Positions 33,938-45,250 of a stretch of 64,000 nucleotides of DNA are shown here, piece after piece (position 1 is the first letter of the stretch; each line of letters starts with the position of its first letter). The notes under the pieces are model-generated. The model had not been told where the DNA came from, did no database searches, and saw nothing but the letters and a program-made list of their open reading frames with translations. Source of the stretch: Camellia lanceoleosa (Eukaryota > Streptophyta > Magnoliopsida > Ericales > Theaceae). Where the stretch lies: NCBI GenBank assembly GCA_025200525.1, contig JANUSC010000052.1, positions 1,039,048-1,103,047 on the forward strand. The letters run 5' to 3'. The translations under genes were made by a program, and so were the position numbers.

Positions 33938-36340
33938 TGTCACGACAAAACCCACCCCTATGGGTTTAGCATCGCAACCGGCTAGTAATCCGTGATTACC
34001 GAAGGCCTGCTTAACAGAAATGACAGTAATACAGAGTAAAGGGGCTAGCGGAAGCCAAAACAGTAAATAAAAGATGTCCAATGAGCTGTGACAATCTGGA
34101 TACAAAAAGACTTTTTATAAACATGCCACATTGGTAACCAAAACATATGTACGTGCGACATATACACAAACATTAGGGACCAAATCCCTAACTATAACTA
34201 TACGGTCAAGTCTTAACCATTTATTACAGAACAGAGGCAAAAAGGGGAATCTAAAACACCCCAAAACAGCCTTGGCTTTGACAAAACGGGAGCTTAGCCT
34301 GACGCTCCTTGCTTCGGTCCGGTGCCTGGACACCTACATTTAAATACAACAGTGAGCTAAAACCCAGTGAATAACATATGCGTAAAGGGGTTAAAAATGA
34401 ATGTCCTTTCAGCAATCAAAACGGTCCATTGTATCGATGTCGGTTATTCAATCAGTGGCTCATATTTCATGCCATAACAGTCATTTAGAAAACATAATAG
34501 TCATATGTGGTACATCCAATAGCAAAGCAGTATAGTAGGTCTTAATAGACCGAACAGTCAGTTGATGGCCATCATAACAGTAAACAGTAATAGTTCCAAA
34601 CATGGGAACCGACAAAGATCTCTGTAAGATGGTAATGATAAGATGCGATGAAATTGCTATGGATGCCACGAATACAGTTTACAAATAGGACAAACATTCA
34701 TTCATTAAACAATAACGTTTCAGCAAGCAGAACGGTTGATCATTCAGAAAATAATCATAATTGAACATATCTTTACAACATTGTTACTCACAGAGCACTG
34801 GGCTATAGACAAGCTAGCGAACATCCTCGGATGCCAATCCTACAGAGTAATAGAACGAACACACACTCGGGATTAATAACTTAGCCCCCAACTATACTTG
34901 GTGTGGTGCTATAACATTATCCTCATTAAGATGTCTTAAACTTGGCCTAGGAATGCCTAGGATGTAATAAGGATGCGAAAATGCACTTTAAAACACTTTT
35001 CAAATTTTTGCTGAAACAGGGGTCTCGCTCGAGCGTGGCTTTCTACGCTCGAGTGAGCGTGCCAAAACAGAAGGGTCGCTCGAGCGTGGACTTCCTCGCT
35101 CGAGTGGTCTGTAAGAATGCAAAAAGTGCTAGATGTTGAAAATCCTCGCTTGACGCTCGCTCGATGCTCGCTCGAGCGTGAGACACAACTCTTCGTTCGA
35201 GCATAGGTCTCATCGCTCGAGCGTGCGTCTACGTGCACCAAAAACCTGAGAGCTTGCAATCTACGATTGAGCCAGAATTCCTCCGCTCGAGCGGAGCTCT
35301 GAACAAAAGATGGTCGCTCGAGCGTGGAAGCCAAAATCTGGAATTTCCAGATTTACCTCCCAAACTTAAACCAAGCATTCAACACATCAAAACTCAACCT
35401 TTTGGGCCCATTTTCTGGAAAACACTTGAAAACCAACAATATAACATGTTTTGAAGATCAGTTTTGTAAGATCAAACCCAAAGGTAAGCCAATTGAACAC
35501 CAATTTCAAAGAAACTTGAAGAACAATGCAAGAACATTACATGTAAGTGTTCTAATGAATTCCAATGCTCCAAAACATGACCAAATGCAAGATTGAGCTC
35601 AAAACTATGGTGAATTCATGGACTACAACCAAAATGTGGACATGCATGTGGAAATTCTTATGAAAACAACCTCAAAATGCTAGAGTATGTACGCATGCAT
35701 GAATCTATTCTCAATTCAACTCTTTAAATTAATTCATGACTCATAATCACTAATTTACCATGAACCATGCAAGGAATAACTTAAATACACAATTAAGAAG
35801 ATGATTTTCCTACCTTAGGCCTTGAATTCTAGGTGTGGAAGCTCAAATATGCAAATTCCCTTCAATTCTTCTAAGTTCAAGCAAAATCCTTCTTGAAAAA
35901 CTCAATTTCTCTCACTCTCCCTTTCTCACTCGGTTTGGTCTCAAGAAGATGAGCAAATGATGTATTAAAATGATGTAAAGTGGAGGATAGGTGGTCTAGA
36001 ATCAAGCCACTTAGTGGCAAAAGTGCAAATATCTCAAACCAATGTATTTTAACATTATTTAATCTAATTTAATCATTCCAAGTCAAATTTTAATTGAACC
36101 TACCATGAAATCACATAAATTCTAACTAGCATATAACACTAATCAATTTCTGATTCGGCCGCCGATAAGGCCTTCAATTTGCAGTTCGAAATTAAAACAT
36201 GAACAGATCATTTAACGGCAAACACATAGAAATGCAACTAATGCAATACATTCATATAAACATATCAGGATTTCATTCTAATCAGTTACTTATCATGCTT
36301 AATTACAGATTAGCACTAATCAAAGGTGAGGGTTGTCACA
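33938..36340 (-). repeat. 5' LTR of element B
   Basis: 2403 bp from TGTCACGAC to GGTTGTCACA (plus strand), followed by the TSD CAAAC at 36341-36345. The minus-strand order is TGTGACAACC...GTCGTGACA, then the PBS. It contains the palindrome cluster at 35026-35322. A GCCGCCGATAAGGCC word at about 36158-36172 is shared with all family LTRs. No clear TATA box could be assigned. Confidence 0.93.
35026..35322. repeat. CGCTCGAGCG palindrome cluster in 5' LTR of B
   Basis: Six exact and several one-base variants of the 10-bp palindrome, each holding an XhoI-type CTCGAG core, in ~300 bp. Between them the sequence is not repeated. Confidence 0.85.
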
Positions 36341-36351
36341 CAAACACCTCC

Positions 36352-36446
36352 TTAATTTATCATGTTTGTCACAAAAAAAATGAATTATTTATTTTTAAAA
36401 ATATAATTGTCGTCTATTTTTTTTTATAACAAACACGATAAATTAA
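36352..36446. repeat. Small foldback element
   Basis: Inverted arms TTAATTTATCATGTTTGT and its diverged complement ACAAACACGATAAATTAA surround ~55 AT-rich bases. It could be a tiny MITE. Confidence 0.55.
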
Positions 36447-36744
36447 ATAAATTATGATTATTGAATCAATCTACTTTCTATTTGTAAATGAAACACATGA
36501 AATGTTTGACAAAAGGAACGGTTCGGATCATCCAAATATGGCCCATAATGAACCTCACAGATCCAAACAATATCATCGTATCCTTATTATGGACTAGAGG
36601 GAATCCTTCTCCTATTATATAAATTAAGGGCAAGGTTGGGAACTAGCCACCAAAAAGTTAACCCTTCTGCACGTCTTTTCATAATAAGTTAAAAAGTCAA
36701 CTAAAATAATTAATTTTTAGAAGGATAAACTATCTCATTAAATC

Positions 36745-37140
36745 TTATTGAAAATAAGTTCTAATAAAATCGTTGCTAAAAATAAATTTTGTGACATTTT
36801 TTGTATATGTCACCAAAAATTAACAAGTAGTGATTTTTTTTTTTTTTTTTGGGTCACAGATTTTACAAATTGTTACTAAAAATTACAACTAGTGACTTTT
36901 ACTGTGATGAATTTTTCAATATATCGTTGAAAATTAAACATTAATGTCTTTTTTGTGACAATTTTTTTAAATTGTTTCTAAAACTTATAATTAGTAACAT
37001 TTTTTTGCAGCAATTTTCAAACTATAATTGAAAATTAACAATTAATGATTTTTTTTAATAGTATTTGATTAAAAATGTCATTAATTATCATAAAATTTAT
37101 TAGACAATAAATTTACTTATAAGGACCTACACATAAGTCC
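36745..37140. repeat. Left arm of an 8.5-kb inverted repeat pair
   Basis: A ~390-bp segment rich in GTCAC/GTGAC words alternating on both strands and AT-rich spacers. Its reverse complement matches 44880-45250 over most of its length (shared landmarks ACCTACACATAAG, AATAGTATTTGAT, TTTTTAGCAA). It is either the terminus of a large DNA transposon or one of two independent copies. Confidence 0.65.
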
Positions 37141-37782
37141 CTTTTCAAAGCAATCCTCAAATACTAGAAAAGATAAAGAGATTTGTATTCTATTTTATAT
37201 TCATGTTTTGGGCAATTTTACTATTATCCTTATATTGTTAAATTCATTTGGTTTTTGTATTTTATTTTTTAAAAGAATCTATATGTATATTTTGTTTATA
37301 AAATAAACAAAAAAAAAATTAGAGAAAATTCTTGATAAAATACACATTCCACTTGTATATGTCATTGAGGATACGGGTGCTTGGGATGATCTAAATAAAT
37401 GTACTTTTTATCTTTTTTACGAAAAGATATGCGAAAAATAGAGAGGTAATGTAATAGAAAAAAAAAAAGATAAAAAAGTAGATTATTTAGGGATGCCAAA
37501 CCACAGTTTCATGAATACTATCTTTTTAATTTTTATCTATTTGTTTGTTTTTTTTTTTTTTTATTAACCTATCTATTCAAATTTTTTTAACCTATCTTTC
37601 TCAATAATTTTAATATATTTGTTCAGTTTTTTTTTTTAAACTTATCTATCCAAATTATTTTAACATATCTTTCTCAATATTTTTAACCTATCTATCCAAA
37701 TTATTTTAACCTAGGTATGTTAATCTATCTAAATTATTTTAATATATCTGTTCGAATATTTTTAACCAATTAGTCCAAATTA
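37141..37782. other. AT-rich, pyrimidine-biased DNA
   Basis: No gene. From about 37550 it has degenerate short repeats of CCTATCTATCCAAATTATTTTAA type. Confidence 0.6.
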
Positions 37783-38146
37783 TTTTAACCTATGTACGCT
37801 AATATTTTTATACTTTTAATCTATCTATCTAATATTTTTATACTTTTAATATATTTGCCCAAATTATCTTAACATTTTTAATTTATCATCCAAATTATTT
37901 TAATCTATCTATCCTAGTTTTTTTTATCTATCCAAATTGAATCTATCTTTTCCAAAGATTTTTATTTTAACCTATGTGCGCTAATATTTTTATACTTTTA
38001 ATCTATCTATCTAATATTTTTATACTTTTAATATATTTGCCCAAATTATCTTAACATTTTTAATTTATCATCCAAATTATTTTAATCTATCTATCCTAGT
38101 TTTTCTTATCTATCAAAATTGAATCTATCTTTTCCAGTATTTTTGC
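37783..38146. repeat. 182-bp tandem duplication
   Basis: Two adjacent copies, 37783-37964 and 37965-38146, start TTTTAACCTATGT(A/G)CGCT and match almost throughout. A following stretch, 38190-38345, has a purine-rich ~75-bp repeat with TTTGGACAGATAGACAC words, the inverse of the CTATCTGTCCAAA-type words upstream. Confidence 0.85.
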
Positions 38147-38430
38147 TTATATGTCCTACTATTTTATCTTATATGTCCAAATTATTTTTACTTATTGTTC
38201 CATAATTTGGACAGATAGACACATTAATTTGAACAGATGGTATGTAATATGAATTTTGAATTTGGACAGGTAGACACGTCAATTTGAACAGATAGTACTT
38301 AATATTAATTTTGAATTTGCCCCATAATTTGACAGATAGAAATGCATGGATCTATGGCCTTTTAATTTTGAATGAAGAGTATGCACGGTCTTTTAAGTCC
38401 ATAAAATGAATTTTTGGATTGAGACCCTAA

Positions 38431-38581
38431 TGCTGTATTTGGTTGGGGGATTTGATGAGGGATTTGGAAGAGAAATGGAAAAGGTAGGTAAAATGTGAAT
38501 AAAGCATACTTATATTTCACCTAGTTACACACACCTTTTCCTTTTCCTTTCCAAATCTCTCTAAATCAACCAAATATAGCA
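38431..38581. mobile_element. Tourist-like MITE with TAA TSD, copy 1
   Basis: 151 bp. The ends TGCTGTATTTGG and CCAAATATAGCA are inverted copies, continuing inward as a hairpin. It is flanked by TAA at 38428-38430 and 38582-38584, the 3-bp duplication of PIF/Harbinger elements. Copy 2 is in the Ole e 1-like gene intron. Confidence 0.8.
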
Positions 38582-38736
38582 TAAGAGTATCTCTATCAAA
38601 ACAATCAAATTTTTAGTTAAATTTTAACTAAATTTTTATTTTACTTTATTTTAGCTAACCATCTTTTCAAATATATTCTTCAACAAACTCTCTATTGTTT
38701 ATTTTATTTGTTTAATCATCTTACCCTAGTTAGATG

Positions 38737-39373
38737 TGTTGGGTATACCTCCTTATTGGAGTGTGGGACCCAATTGGTCTTGAAAAAGAATTTTAATTTG
38801 GCTTGGTTTAGGTATAATATATTTTATATATTATATTTGTAATTCAATTTGGATACTATTAGGGTTTGATTTAAAAACCCAAGATTCAACCATATATATG
38901 GCTTTGTTTATTCGGAAGTATGATATACAGCAGCTACAACATTATATTCGGCGTTTGACTTGGAGCAAAGAAGATAACCTTTTTGATCATCTTCGGTGGG
39001 TTATCATGGTGATAAGAATAGTGGTGCTCTACTTTGTTCAGTTTTGGATCTGATTTGGTTCGTTATTTTGGGTCTTTCTTCAACTCTGGTTCTGAAGATT
39101 TTGGTTCATCTATTTGGTGAGGTCTTTCCTTTTGTTTATTTGTGATTATTTGGAATTCACCTAAGGGTGGTTTGTGAGACCATTAGTGTCTCGTTTGTAA
39201 TCGTTTGGAAACTATTTAGTTGATAGTGGAATCGGATTTCGATCCCCTGGACGTACCTCACATTGAGGGAACCACGTAAAAATTCTTGTGTTGCTTTTGA
39301 TTTGATTTTTTCACATTAGTTTTTATTCCCATTAATTGATTTATTTGTGGGAAATCATTAATTTTCCCTAACA
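38737..39373 (+). repeat. 5' LTR of the copia element
   Basis: 637 bp, TGTTGGGTATACC to TTTTCCCTAACA. A TATATATGG box at 38892-38900 is kept in the other LTR and may be the promoter. Confidence 0.93.
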
Positions 39374-39390
39374 ACTAGTATCAAAGCTTA
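39374..39390 (+). other. Primer binding site of the copia element, degenerate
   Basis: ACTAGTATCAAAGCTTA just after the LTR. It resembles the initiator-Met PBS TGGTATCAGAGC with two changes. Confidence 0.75.
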
Positions 39391-39424
39391 CGGTTTATTT
39401 GGGTTTATTTATTTGTGTAAATCA

Positions 39425-39651
39425 ATGGAGGGGAATGTGGGTCGTATGTTTAGCTTCAATGGAAGCAATTGGATAACTTGGAAAACTAAAATGGAGGACC
39501 TATTATTTTGTAAAGATTTGTATGAACCCATTGAGGGTGAGAGTGACAAATCAAAAGATGGTTCTTTTCAAAGAAAGACATTGAGTGTTATTATTGCCAT
39601 GAGAAAGGGCACATGAAGTGAGAATGTCGAAAGCTCAAGAACAAAGAGAAA
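39425..39651 (+). pseudogene. Truncated Gag of the copia element
   Basis: Starts at ATG 39425 (MEGNVGRMFSFNGSNWITWK, a typical copia Gag N-terminus). After about 50 residues it jumps, in another frame, to the zinc knuckle CYYCHEKGHMK-x-EC (about 39583-39625), whose aromatic position is a TGA stop (39619-39621). The middle of Gag is missing: a usual copia Gag is several hundred residues, and fewer than 75 remain. Internal deletion is the simplest explanation. Confidence 0.85.
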
Positions 39652-41142
39652 ATGCATGACAAAAGTGTGGATAAAAAGCAAGAAGACACAACGGCAGTTA
39701 CTACCGATGATCTCATGGTTGTTTGTGAAGATGATTGTATCAATTTTGTGGGTCAAGAGAGCAATTGGGTGATTGATTCCGGTGCTTCTTTTCATGTGAC
39801 TTCTCGAGTTGATTTCTTCACTACCTACACCGAAGGAGATTATGGTTTTGTTCGAATGGGTGATGAAGGTTTGTCCAAGATTATTGGTATGGATGATGTT
39901 TGCTTGGAAACAAATTTGGGCTGTAAGTTGTTACTTAAAGATGTAAGGCATGTTCCCGACATTCGCCTCAATTTGATCTCTACTGGGAAGCTAGATGATG
40001 AAGGCTTCAACAACAAATTTGGTGATGGAATATGGAAGCTCACAAAGGGTTGTTTGGTGGTGGCTAAGTGCAAGAAGACTCATACACTTTATTCGATGCA
40101 AAGAAAAATTTGTAAAGGTGTTGTCAATACACTTGAAGATGATACTTCTACTGAATTGTGGCACAAGCGGTTTGGCCACATGAGTGAAAAGGGGCTGCAA
40201 GTATTGTTCAAGAAAGAGCTTCTACCCGGTTTGAAAGGTGCACATCTCAAAACTTGTGTTCATTGTTTGGCGGGTAAACAATATAGAGTTTCTTTTCATA
40301 AAAATGTTGCTTCTAGAAAAGAAAATGTTTTAGAGTTGATTCATTCGGATGTTTGTGGTTCTTTAAAAGTTAAAACACATGGTGGTGCACTTTATTTTGT
40401 TACTTTCATTGATGATTATTCAAGGAAAGTTTGGATTTTTCTACTAAAAACTAAAGATCAAGTTCTAGAAGTATTTAAGCATTTTCAAGCCATGGTTGAA
40501 AAAGAAACATGGCAGAAATTAAAGTGCATCCGATCAGACAATGGTGGTGAATACATTGGGCCATTTGATGAGTATTGTCGCAGCCAAGGTATTCGGCACC
40601 AAAAGACAGTTAAGAAGACTCCTCAACAAAATGGCGTTGCCGAGAGGATGAACCGCACCATTGTGGAAAGAACAAGGTGTTTGCTTTCACAAGTTAAATT
40701 GCCAAGATCCTTTTAGGGTGAGGCATTGAAGACAGCGGTTGACGTGATTAATTTGTCTCATTCCTATCCTTTGAATGGTGATGTTCCAGAAAGAGTTTGG
40801 ATCGGCAAAGATGTGTCTTATGAGCACTTGAGAGTGTTTGGTTGCCGAACTTTTGTTCACATTCCAAAGGATGAGAGGTCCAAGCTTGATAGTAAGTCAA
40901 GACAATATATTTTTCTTGATATGGGCATGATGAATTTGGATATAGATTGTGGGATCCGGTCAATAAGGAAATTATTCAAAGCCATGATGTTGTGTTTCTT
41001 GAAGACCAAACAATTGAAGGCTTTGGCAAAGGTGATCAACCGGAACAAAAAACTAGTGATCTCATTGACATGGACCCATCTCCTTCATCTTCGGTGGATG
41101 ATGAAAATGGGGGAGATGTGCAGCCACCTATTGAAGATGTAG
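39652..41142 (+). pseudogene. Protease and integrase of the copia element
   Basis: The frame 39652-40716 has the protease site NWVIDSGASFHVTS (about 39762-39803), then the integrase zinc region WHKRFGHMSEKGLQ...CVHCLAGK and the DDE core LIHSDVCGSL, IRSDNGGEY, TPQQNGVAERMNRT. A TAG at 40714 and a frameshift near 40930-40960 interrupt the integrase C-terminal part (40726-41142), which holds VFGCRTFVHIPKDERSKLD. Confidence 0.92.
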
Positions 41143-42840
41143 AGGATGATGCTAATCCTAATGAAGTTGAGTCAGAAATTGAGGAAGAGCATCCAACTCA
41201 AGAATCGCCACCACAACTTGAGTTGAGGAAATCTACAAGGGACCGACAACTTTCAAGAAAGTATCCTCCCAATGAATTTGTGTTGATTTCTGATCAAGGA
41301 GAGCCTGAGAGCTACCAAGAAGCAATTGAGCATACAAAGAAAGGTGATTGGAAAAAGGCCATGGAAGAGGAGATGAGTTCCTTGCTTGAAAACCAAACTT
41401 ATGATTTAGTGAAGTTGCCTAAAGGAAGGAAAATTTTAAAAAATAATTGGGTTTTCAAATTGAAGAATGATGGCAAGAATTTAAGGTACAAAGCACGTTT
41501 TGTTGTGAAAGGCTTTGGGAAAAAGAACGGTATTGACTTTGATGAGATTTTTTCGCTGGTTGTGAAGATGTCTTCTATTCGGGTTGTACTTGGCATGGCT
41601 GCAATTATGAACCTTGAAGTTGAGCAACTTGATGTGAAGACCGCATTTCTTCCACAAAGGATCTTGAAGAAGAAATTTACATGGAACAACCAGAAGGTTT
41701 TGTGGAAAAAGGGAAAGAAAAATTTGTTTGCAAATTGAAGAAAAGTTTGTGTGGTCTCAAGCAAGCCCCGCGGCAATGGTACAAAAAATTTGACTCTTTC
41801 ATGATGAATAATGGTTTTTCTAAAACCACTTCGGACTATTGTGTGTTTGTGAAAAATTTTCCGGATGGCAAATTTATTATTTTTTTGCTTTATGTTGATG
41901 ATATGTTAATTGTGGGTCAAGATTCTACCATGATTAATAAGTTGAAGTTAGAGTAGAGTAAATCTTTTGCTATGAAAGATTTGGGACCGGCAAAGCAAAT
42001 TTTTGGTATGAAAATTGTTCGTAATCGCAAAGAGGGGCTGATTTGGTTATCTCAAGAAAGTTACATTGAGAAAGTTCTTGATAAGTTCAACATGAATAAA
42101 GCAAAGCCGGTTGGTTGTCCACTTGCGGGTCACTTCAAGTTTAGTTCGAATCAATGTCCTACAAGTGAGATAGACAAGGAAGAGATGCTGAAAGGTCCTT
42201 ATGCTTCAGCAGTTGGTTCTTTGATGTACGCCATGGTTTGTACAAAGCCGGATATTGCTTACGCAGTTAGTGTGATGAGTCGTTTTCTCTCTAATCCGGA
42301 TAAAGAACATTGAGAAGCGGTAAAATAGATTCTAAGGTATCTTCGAAGAACTTCGAAAGTGTGTTTGTGTTTTGGGGATGGTAAACCGATGCTTGATGGG
42401 TTCACTGATTCTGACATGGCCGGTGATATTGATTCTAGAAAATCTATTTCGGGGTATTTGATGACTTTTGCAGGGGAAGCTGTGGCATGGCAATCTAAAT
42501 TACGAAAATGTGTTACTCTTTCAACTATCGAAGTTGAATTTATTGCCATTCTGAGCTTGCAAAAAGAGTTATGGTTGAAGAAATTTTTGCAAGAGTTGGG
42601 TTTAAAGCAAGAAAAGTACGTGCTTTATTGTGATAGTCAAAGTGTTATTCATTTGAGTAAAAATTCTACTTTTCATTCGAGATCGAAACACATTGATGCG
42701 AGATACCATTAGATTCGTGATGTGTTAGATTTGAAATTGTTGCAACTCGAAAAGGTTTACACAGATGATAATATTTCAGATATGTTGACTATGACTTTGT
42801 CAAGGAACAAACATTTGAAGTGTCAAACTTTGATGGGTAT
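40947..42840 (+). pseudogene. Reverse transcriptase and RNase H of the copia element
   Basis: Pieces 40947-41738 (acidic linker, then KGDWKKAMEEEMSSLLENQT, RYKARFVVKGF, LDVKTAF), 41681-41956 (KSLCGLKQAPRQWYKKFDSF, catalytic YVDDMLIV at about 41890), 41972-42313 and 42359-42712 (RNase H with FTDSDMAGDID, VEFIA, YCDSQSVIHLSKN). Frameshift at ~41700, stops at 41954, 42311 and 42710. The region ends near 42840 and is followed by the PPT. Confidence 0.93.
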
Positions 42841-42860
42841 GGTTGATGTCTCCACCTAAG

Positions 42861-42875
42861 TCGGTAGGGGGAGAA
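42861..42875 (+). other. Polypurine tract of the copia element
   Basis: GGTAGGGGGAGAA just before TGTTGGG of the 3' LTR. Confidence 0.85.
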
Positions 42876-42876
42876 T

Positions 42877-43523
42877 TGTTGGGTATACCTCCTTATTGGA
42901 GTGTGGGACCCAATTGGTTTGGAAAAAGAATTTTAATTTGGCTTGGTTTAGGTATAATATATTTTTATATGTTATATTTGTGGAGACCCAATTCAATTTG
43001 GATACTATTAGGGTTTGATTTAAAAACCCAAGATTCAACCATATATATGGCTTTGTTTATTCGAAAGTATGATATACAACAGCTACAACATTATATTCGA
43101 CGTTTGACTTGGAGCAGCAGCAGTAACCTTTTATGATCATCTTCGGTGGGTTATCATGGTGATAAGAATAGTGGTGCTCTGCTTTGTTCAGTTTTGAATC
43201 TGATTTGGTTCGTTATTTTGGGTCTTTCTTCAATTCTGGTTCTAAAGATTTTTGTTCATCTATTTGGTGAAATCTTTCCTCTTGTTTATTTGTGATTATT
43301 TAGAATTCACCTAAGGGTGATTTGTGAGACCATTAGTGTCTCGTTTATAATCGTTTGGAAACTATTTGGTTGATAGTGGAAACGGATTTCGATCCCGTAG
43401 ACGTACCTCACATTGAGGAAACCACGTAAAAATTCTTGTGTTGCTTTTGATTTAATTTTTCCGTATTAATTTTTATTCTCATTGATTGATTTACTTGTGA
43501 GGAATCATTAATTTTTCCTAACA
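42877..43523 (+). repeat. 3' LTR of the copia element
   Basis: 647 bp, aligned end to end with 38737-39373. It carries a short insertion (GGAGACC near 42981) and scattered substitutions. Confidence 0.93.
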
Positions 43524-43925
43524 AGATGTAGCTAATGGTTTGATATTTAACTAAAGTAGCTAGTCAATAATTGAGTTTAATGAAGCGTGTTTCTATAATT
43601 TTGTGTTATAAAATATCCAAAAAAAAGTTCTAATGAATTTGATAATGACGCTCTAAAAAACTAACGAATGCAAGTGATATTATAATTTTTTTAGACCATT
43701 TAAAAGGTCAAAAGAATTACTTTCAGCTAACGTTTGATTTATTAAAATATTATAAAATAGGATGATTATTTATTAGTCTTTTCATAAAATGATCATTTAT
43801 TTGAATTGAGAAATGGTTGAGAACTATAATTTTAAATTTATAAATTCATGCACAATAGTACGATAATATAGAATCGAGTCTTATATAGTTAAACGTGACA
43901 AATAAAAAATTCAAACTTTTTATTA

Positions 43926-44155
43926 TGGCCCTGTTTTGGTAAGAGGCTTTTTAATTTTATTTGTTTTTGGGCTAAAAAAAAATATATATATATATTAATA
44001 AGATAAAATATCACATCAAATTTATAATTATTTTATTTTTTTCCTCACAATTATTACATCTAACTAAAAAAATTCAACCATCTTTTCACATACAAAAATT
44101 TTAATCTATTAAAATAATTAAAAAAAATTAAATTAACCTATTTTAATAGGGCAGT
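43926..44155. mobile_element. AT-rich MITE, dispersed family 1
   Basis: Shares a CTCACAATTATTACATCTAA...AAAATTCAACCATCTTT...CACAAAAATTTTAATC-type core with segments at 48169-48320, 50668-50880 and 52155-52400. Edges are approximate. Confidence 0.5.
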
Positions 44156-44595
44156 CAAATATGTTATGATGAACGATGATAGCAAATGGTGTGCAACGGT
44201 GAATGATGACAATGATGCTCAAAGTTTCTTCGGGTACTCCGCGGTGGAACCCGCCAACCGAAATTTACGAAGAGAGTGGCGCGAGACGCTATTATGTTGT
44301 CTTCTATCTAGGTGATCATAGCATTTCTTCTTTTTGTAGTCACTAGATATATGCATCAATACCGATTAGAGGTTACTTGTTAGTAGGAGAAAATGAATTA
44401 CAAAAGTATCAAACGCTTATTTATAACAAAAATATTAGAAATTTTAAAAATTTTATCAAATATCTTATATAAGTGTAGAACATATATGTGTAGATCTTAC
44501 ATTCATGTAAGACATTTAGTAGAATTTCTAGAATTTGTAGCATTACTCTATTTATAAACCGAATGAAACACAGTGTGAGGGGCAAAAAAAAATGA
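44156..44595. other. Intergenic DNA, no gene seen
   Basis: A less AT-rich patch (44160-44310, with CTCCGCGGTGGAACCCGCC) is not recognised. Confidence 0.5.
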
Positions 44596-44599
44596 TTCA

Positions 44600-44870
44600 G
44601 TGTGTTTGGTTTTAATTTTTTGAAAATTAAATTTTTTGTTTTAGTATTTTTTTTTATTTTCAGTGAATATTTTTAAAATTTTAAATAATTTTTTTTATGT
44701 TTTTAGATATAATTTACTTAGATATATCTAAATAGTAAAATATTTGTGAAAACGTATATTTTAAAAAATTAATAAATATACAAAAATATGAAAAATAACA
44801 AAGTAGAATTTTCTGAAAATCAATTTAAGTGAGAAAAAGAAATGAAATAATTTTGTTTTGAGAGAACTTA
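44600..44870. repeat. AT-rich foldback, dispersed family 2
   Basis: Resembles the pair in intron 7 of the 5-phosphatase gene (54405-54840, 54900-55330): TTTTTATTTTCAGTGAATATTTTT, then TTTAGATAT...TACTTAGAT, then CAAAAATATGAAAAATA. No coding capacity. Confidence 0.55.
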
Positions 44871-44879
44871 TGTGTAGGT

Positions 44880-45250
44880 TTTAATAGGTAGATTTATTTT
44901 CCAATAGATGCTATGGTAATGATATTTTTCATCAAATACTATTAAAAAAATATCAGTAATTGTTAATTTTTGGCAATAATTTAAAAAATTTATCACAAAA
45001 AGGTCACTAATTATAAGTTTTTGCGATAGTTTAAAAAAATTGTCCAAAAAAAGTCACTAATTTTTAATTTTTAACAACAGCTTGAAAAATTCGTCACAAA
45101 AAAAGTCATAAATTATAAGTTTTAGTGACAATTTATAAAAATTGTGACAAAAAAAAGTCACAAATTGTCAATTTTTATAAACATATGCAAAAAAATATCA
45201 CAAAAAATTATTTTTAGCAATGATTTTACTTTAGTCTAACTATTAGGATC
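44880..45250. repeat. Right arm of an 8.5-kb inverted repeat pair
   Basis: Reverse complement partner of 36745-37140, with the same alternating GTCAC words. The outer limit is about 45240, with no clear TSD. Confidence 0.65.

Larger units (their letters stand above)
6206..36340 (-). mobile_element. Ty3/gypsy chromovirus-like element B, nested host of A and C
   Basis: Minus-strand LTR retrotransposon flanked by the perfect duplication CAAAC (6201-6205, 36341-36345). Its parts on the minus strand are the 5' LTR 36340-33938, an initiator-Met PBS, gag from 33731, protease, RT, RNase H, integrase and a chromodomain-like tail (to 29307, continuing at 11518-11436), a polypurine tract at 11435-11423, and the 3' LTR. 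Removing the nested insertions C and A leaves about 9.6 kb. LTRs of ~2.4 kb plus the chromodomain-like end suggest the Tekay/Del group of chromoviruses (inference). All frames are broken, so it cannot move on its own. Confidence 0.9.
38737..43523 (+). mobile_element. Ty1/copia element, Tnt1/Tork-like
   Basis: 4787 bp, TSD AGATG (38732-38736, 43524-43528), LTRs 38737-39373 and 42877-43523. Domain order is Gag, protease, integrase, RT, RNase H, which defines copia. Motif style (GPYASAVGSLMYAM, FTDSDMAGDIDSRKS) is close to Tnt1-type elements of the Tork lineage. Gag is largely deleted and frames are broken, so it is non-autonomous. The TSD is perfect and the two LTRs differ modestly. Confidence 0.95.
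38585..43653. mobile_element. PIF-type MITE interrupted by the copia element
   Basis: Ends GAGTATCTCTATCAAA (38585) and TTTGATAATGACGCTC (to 43653) are inverted copies, flanked by TAA at 38582-38584 and 43654-43656. The copia element with one TSD copy (38737-43528) lies inside, so the MITE was ~277 bp. The left TAA is shared with the neighbouring Tourist-like MITE. Confidence 0.7.
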
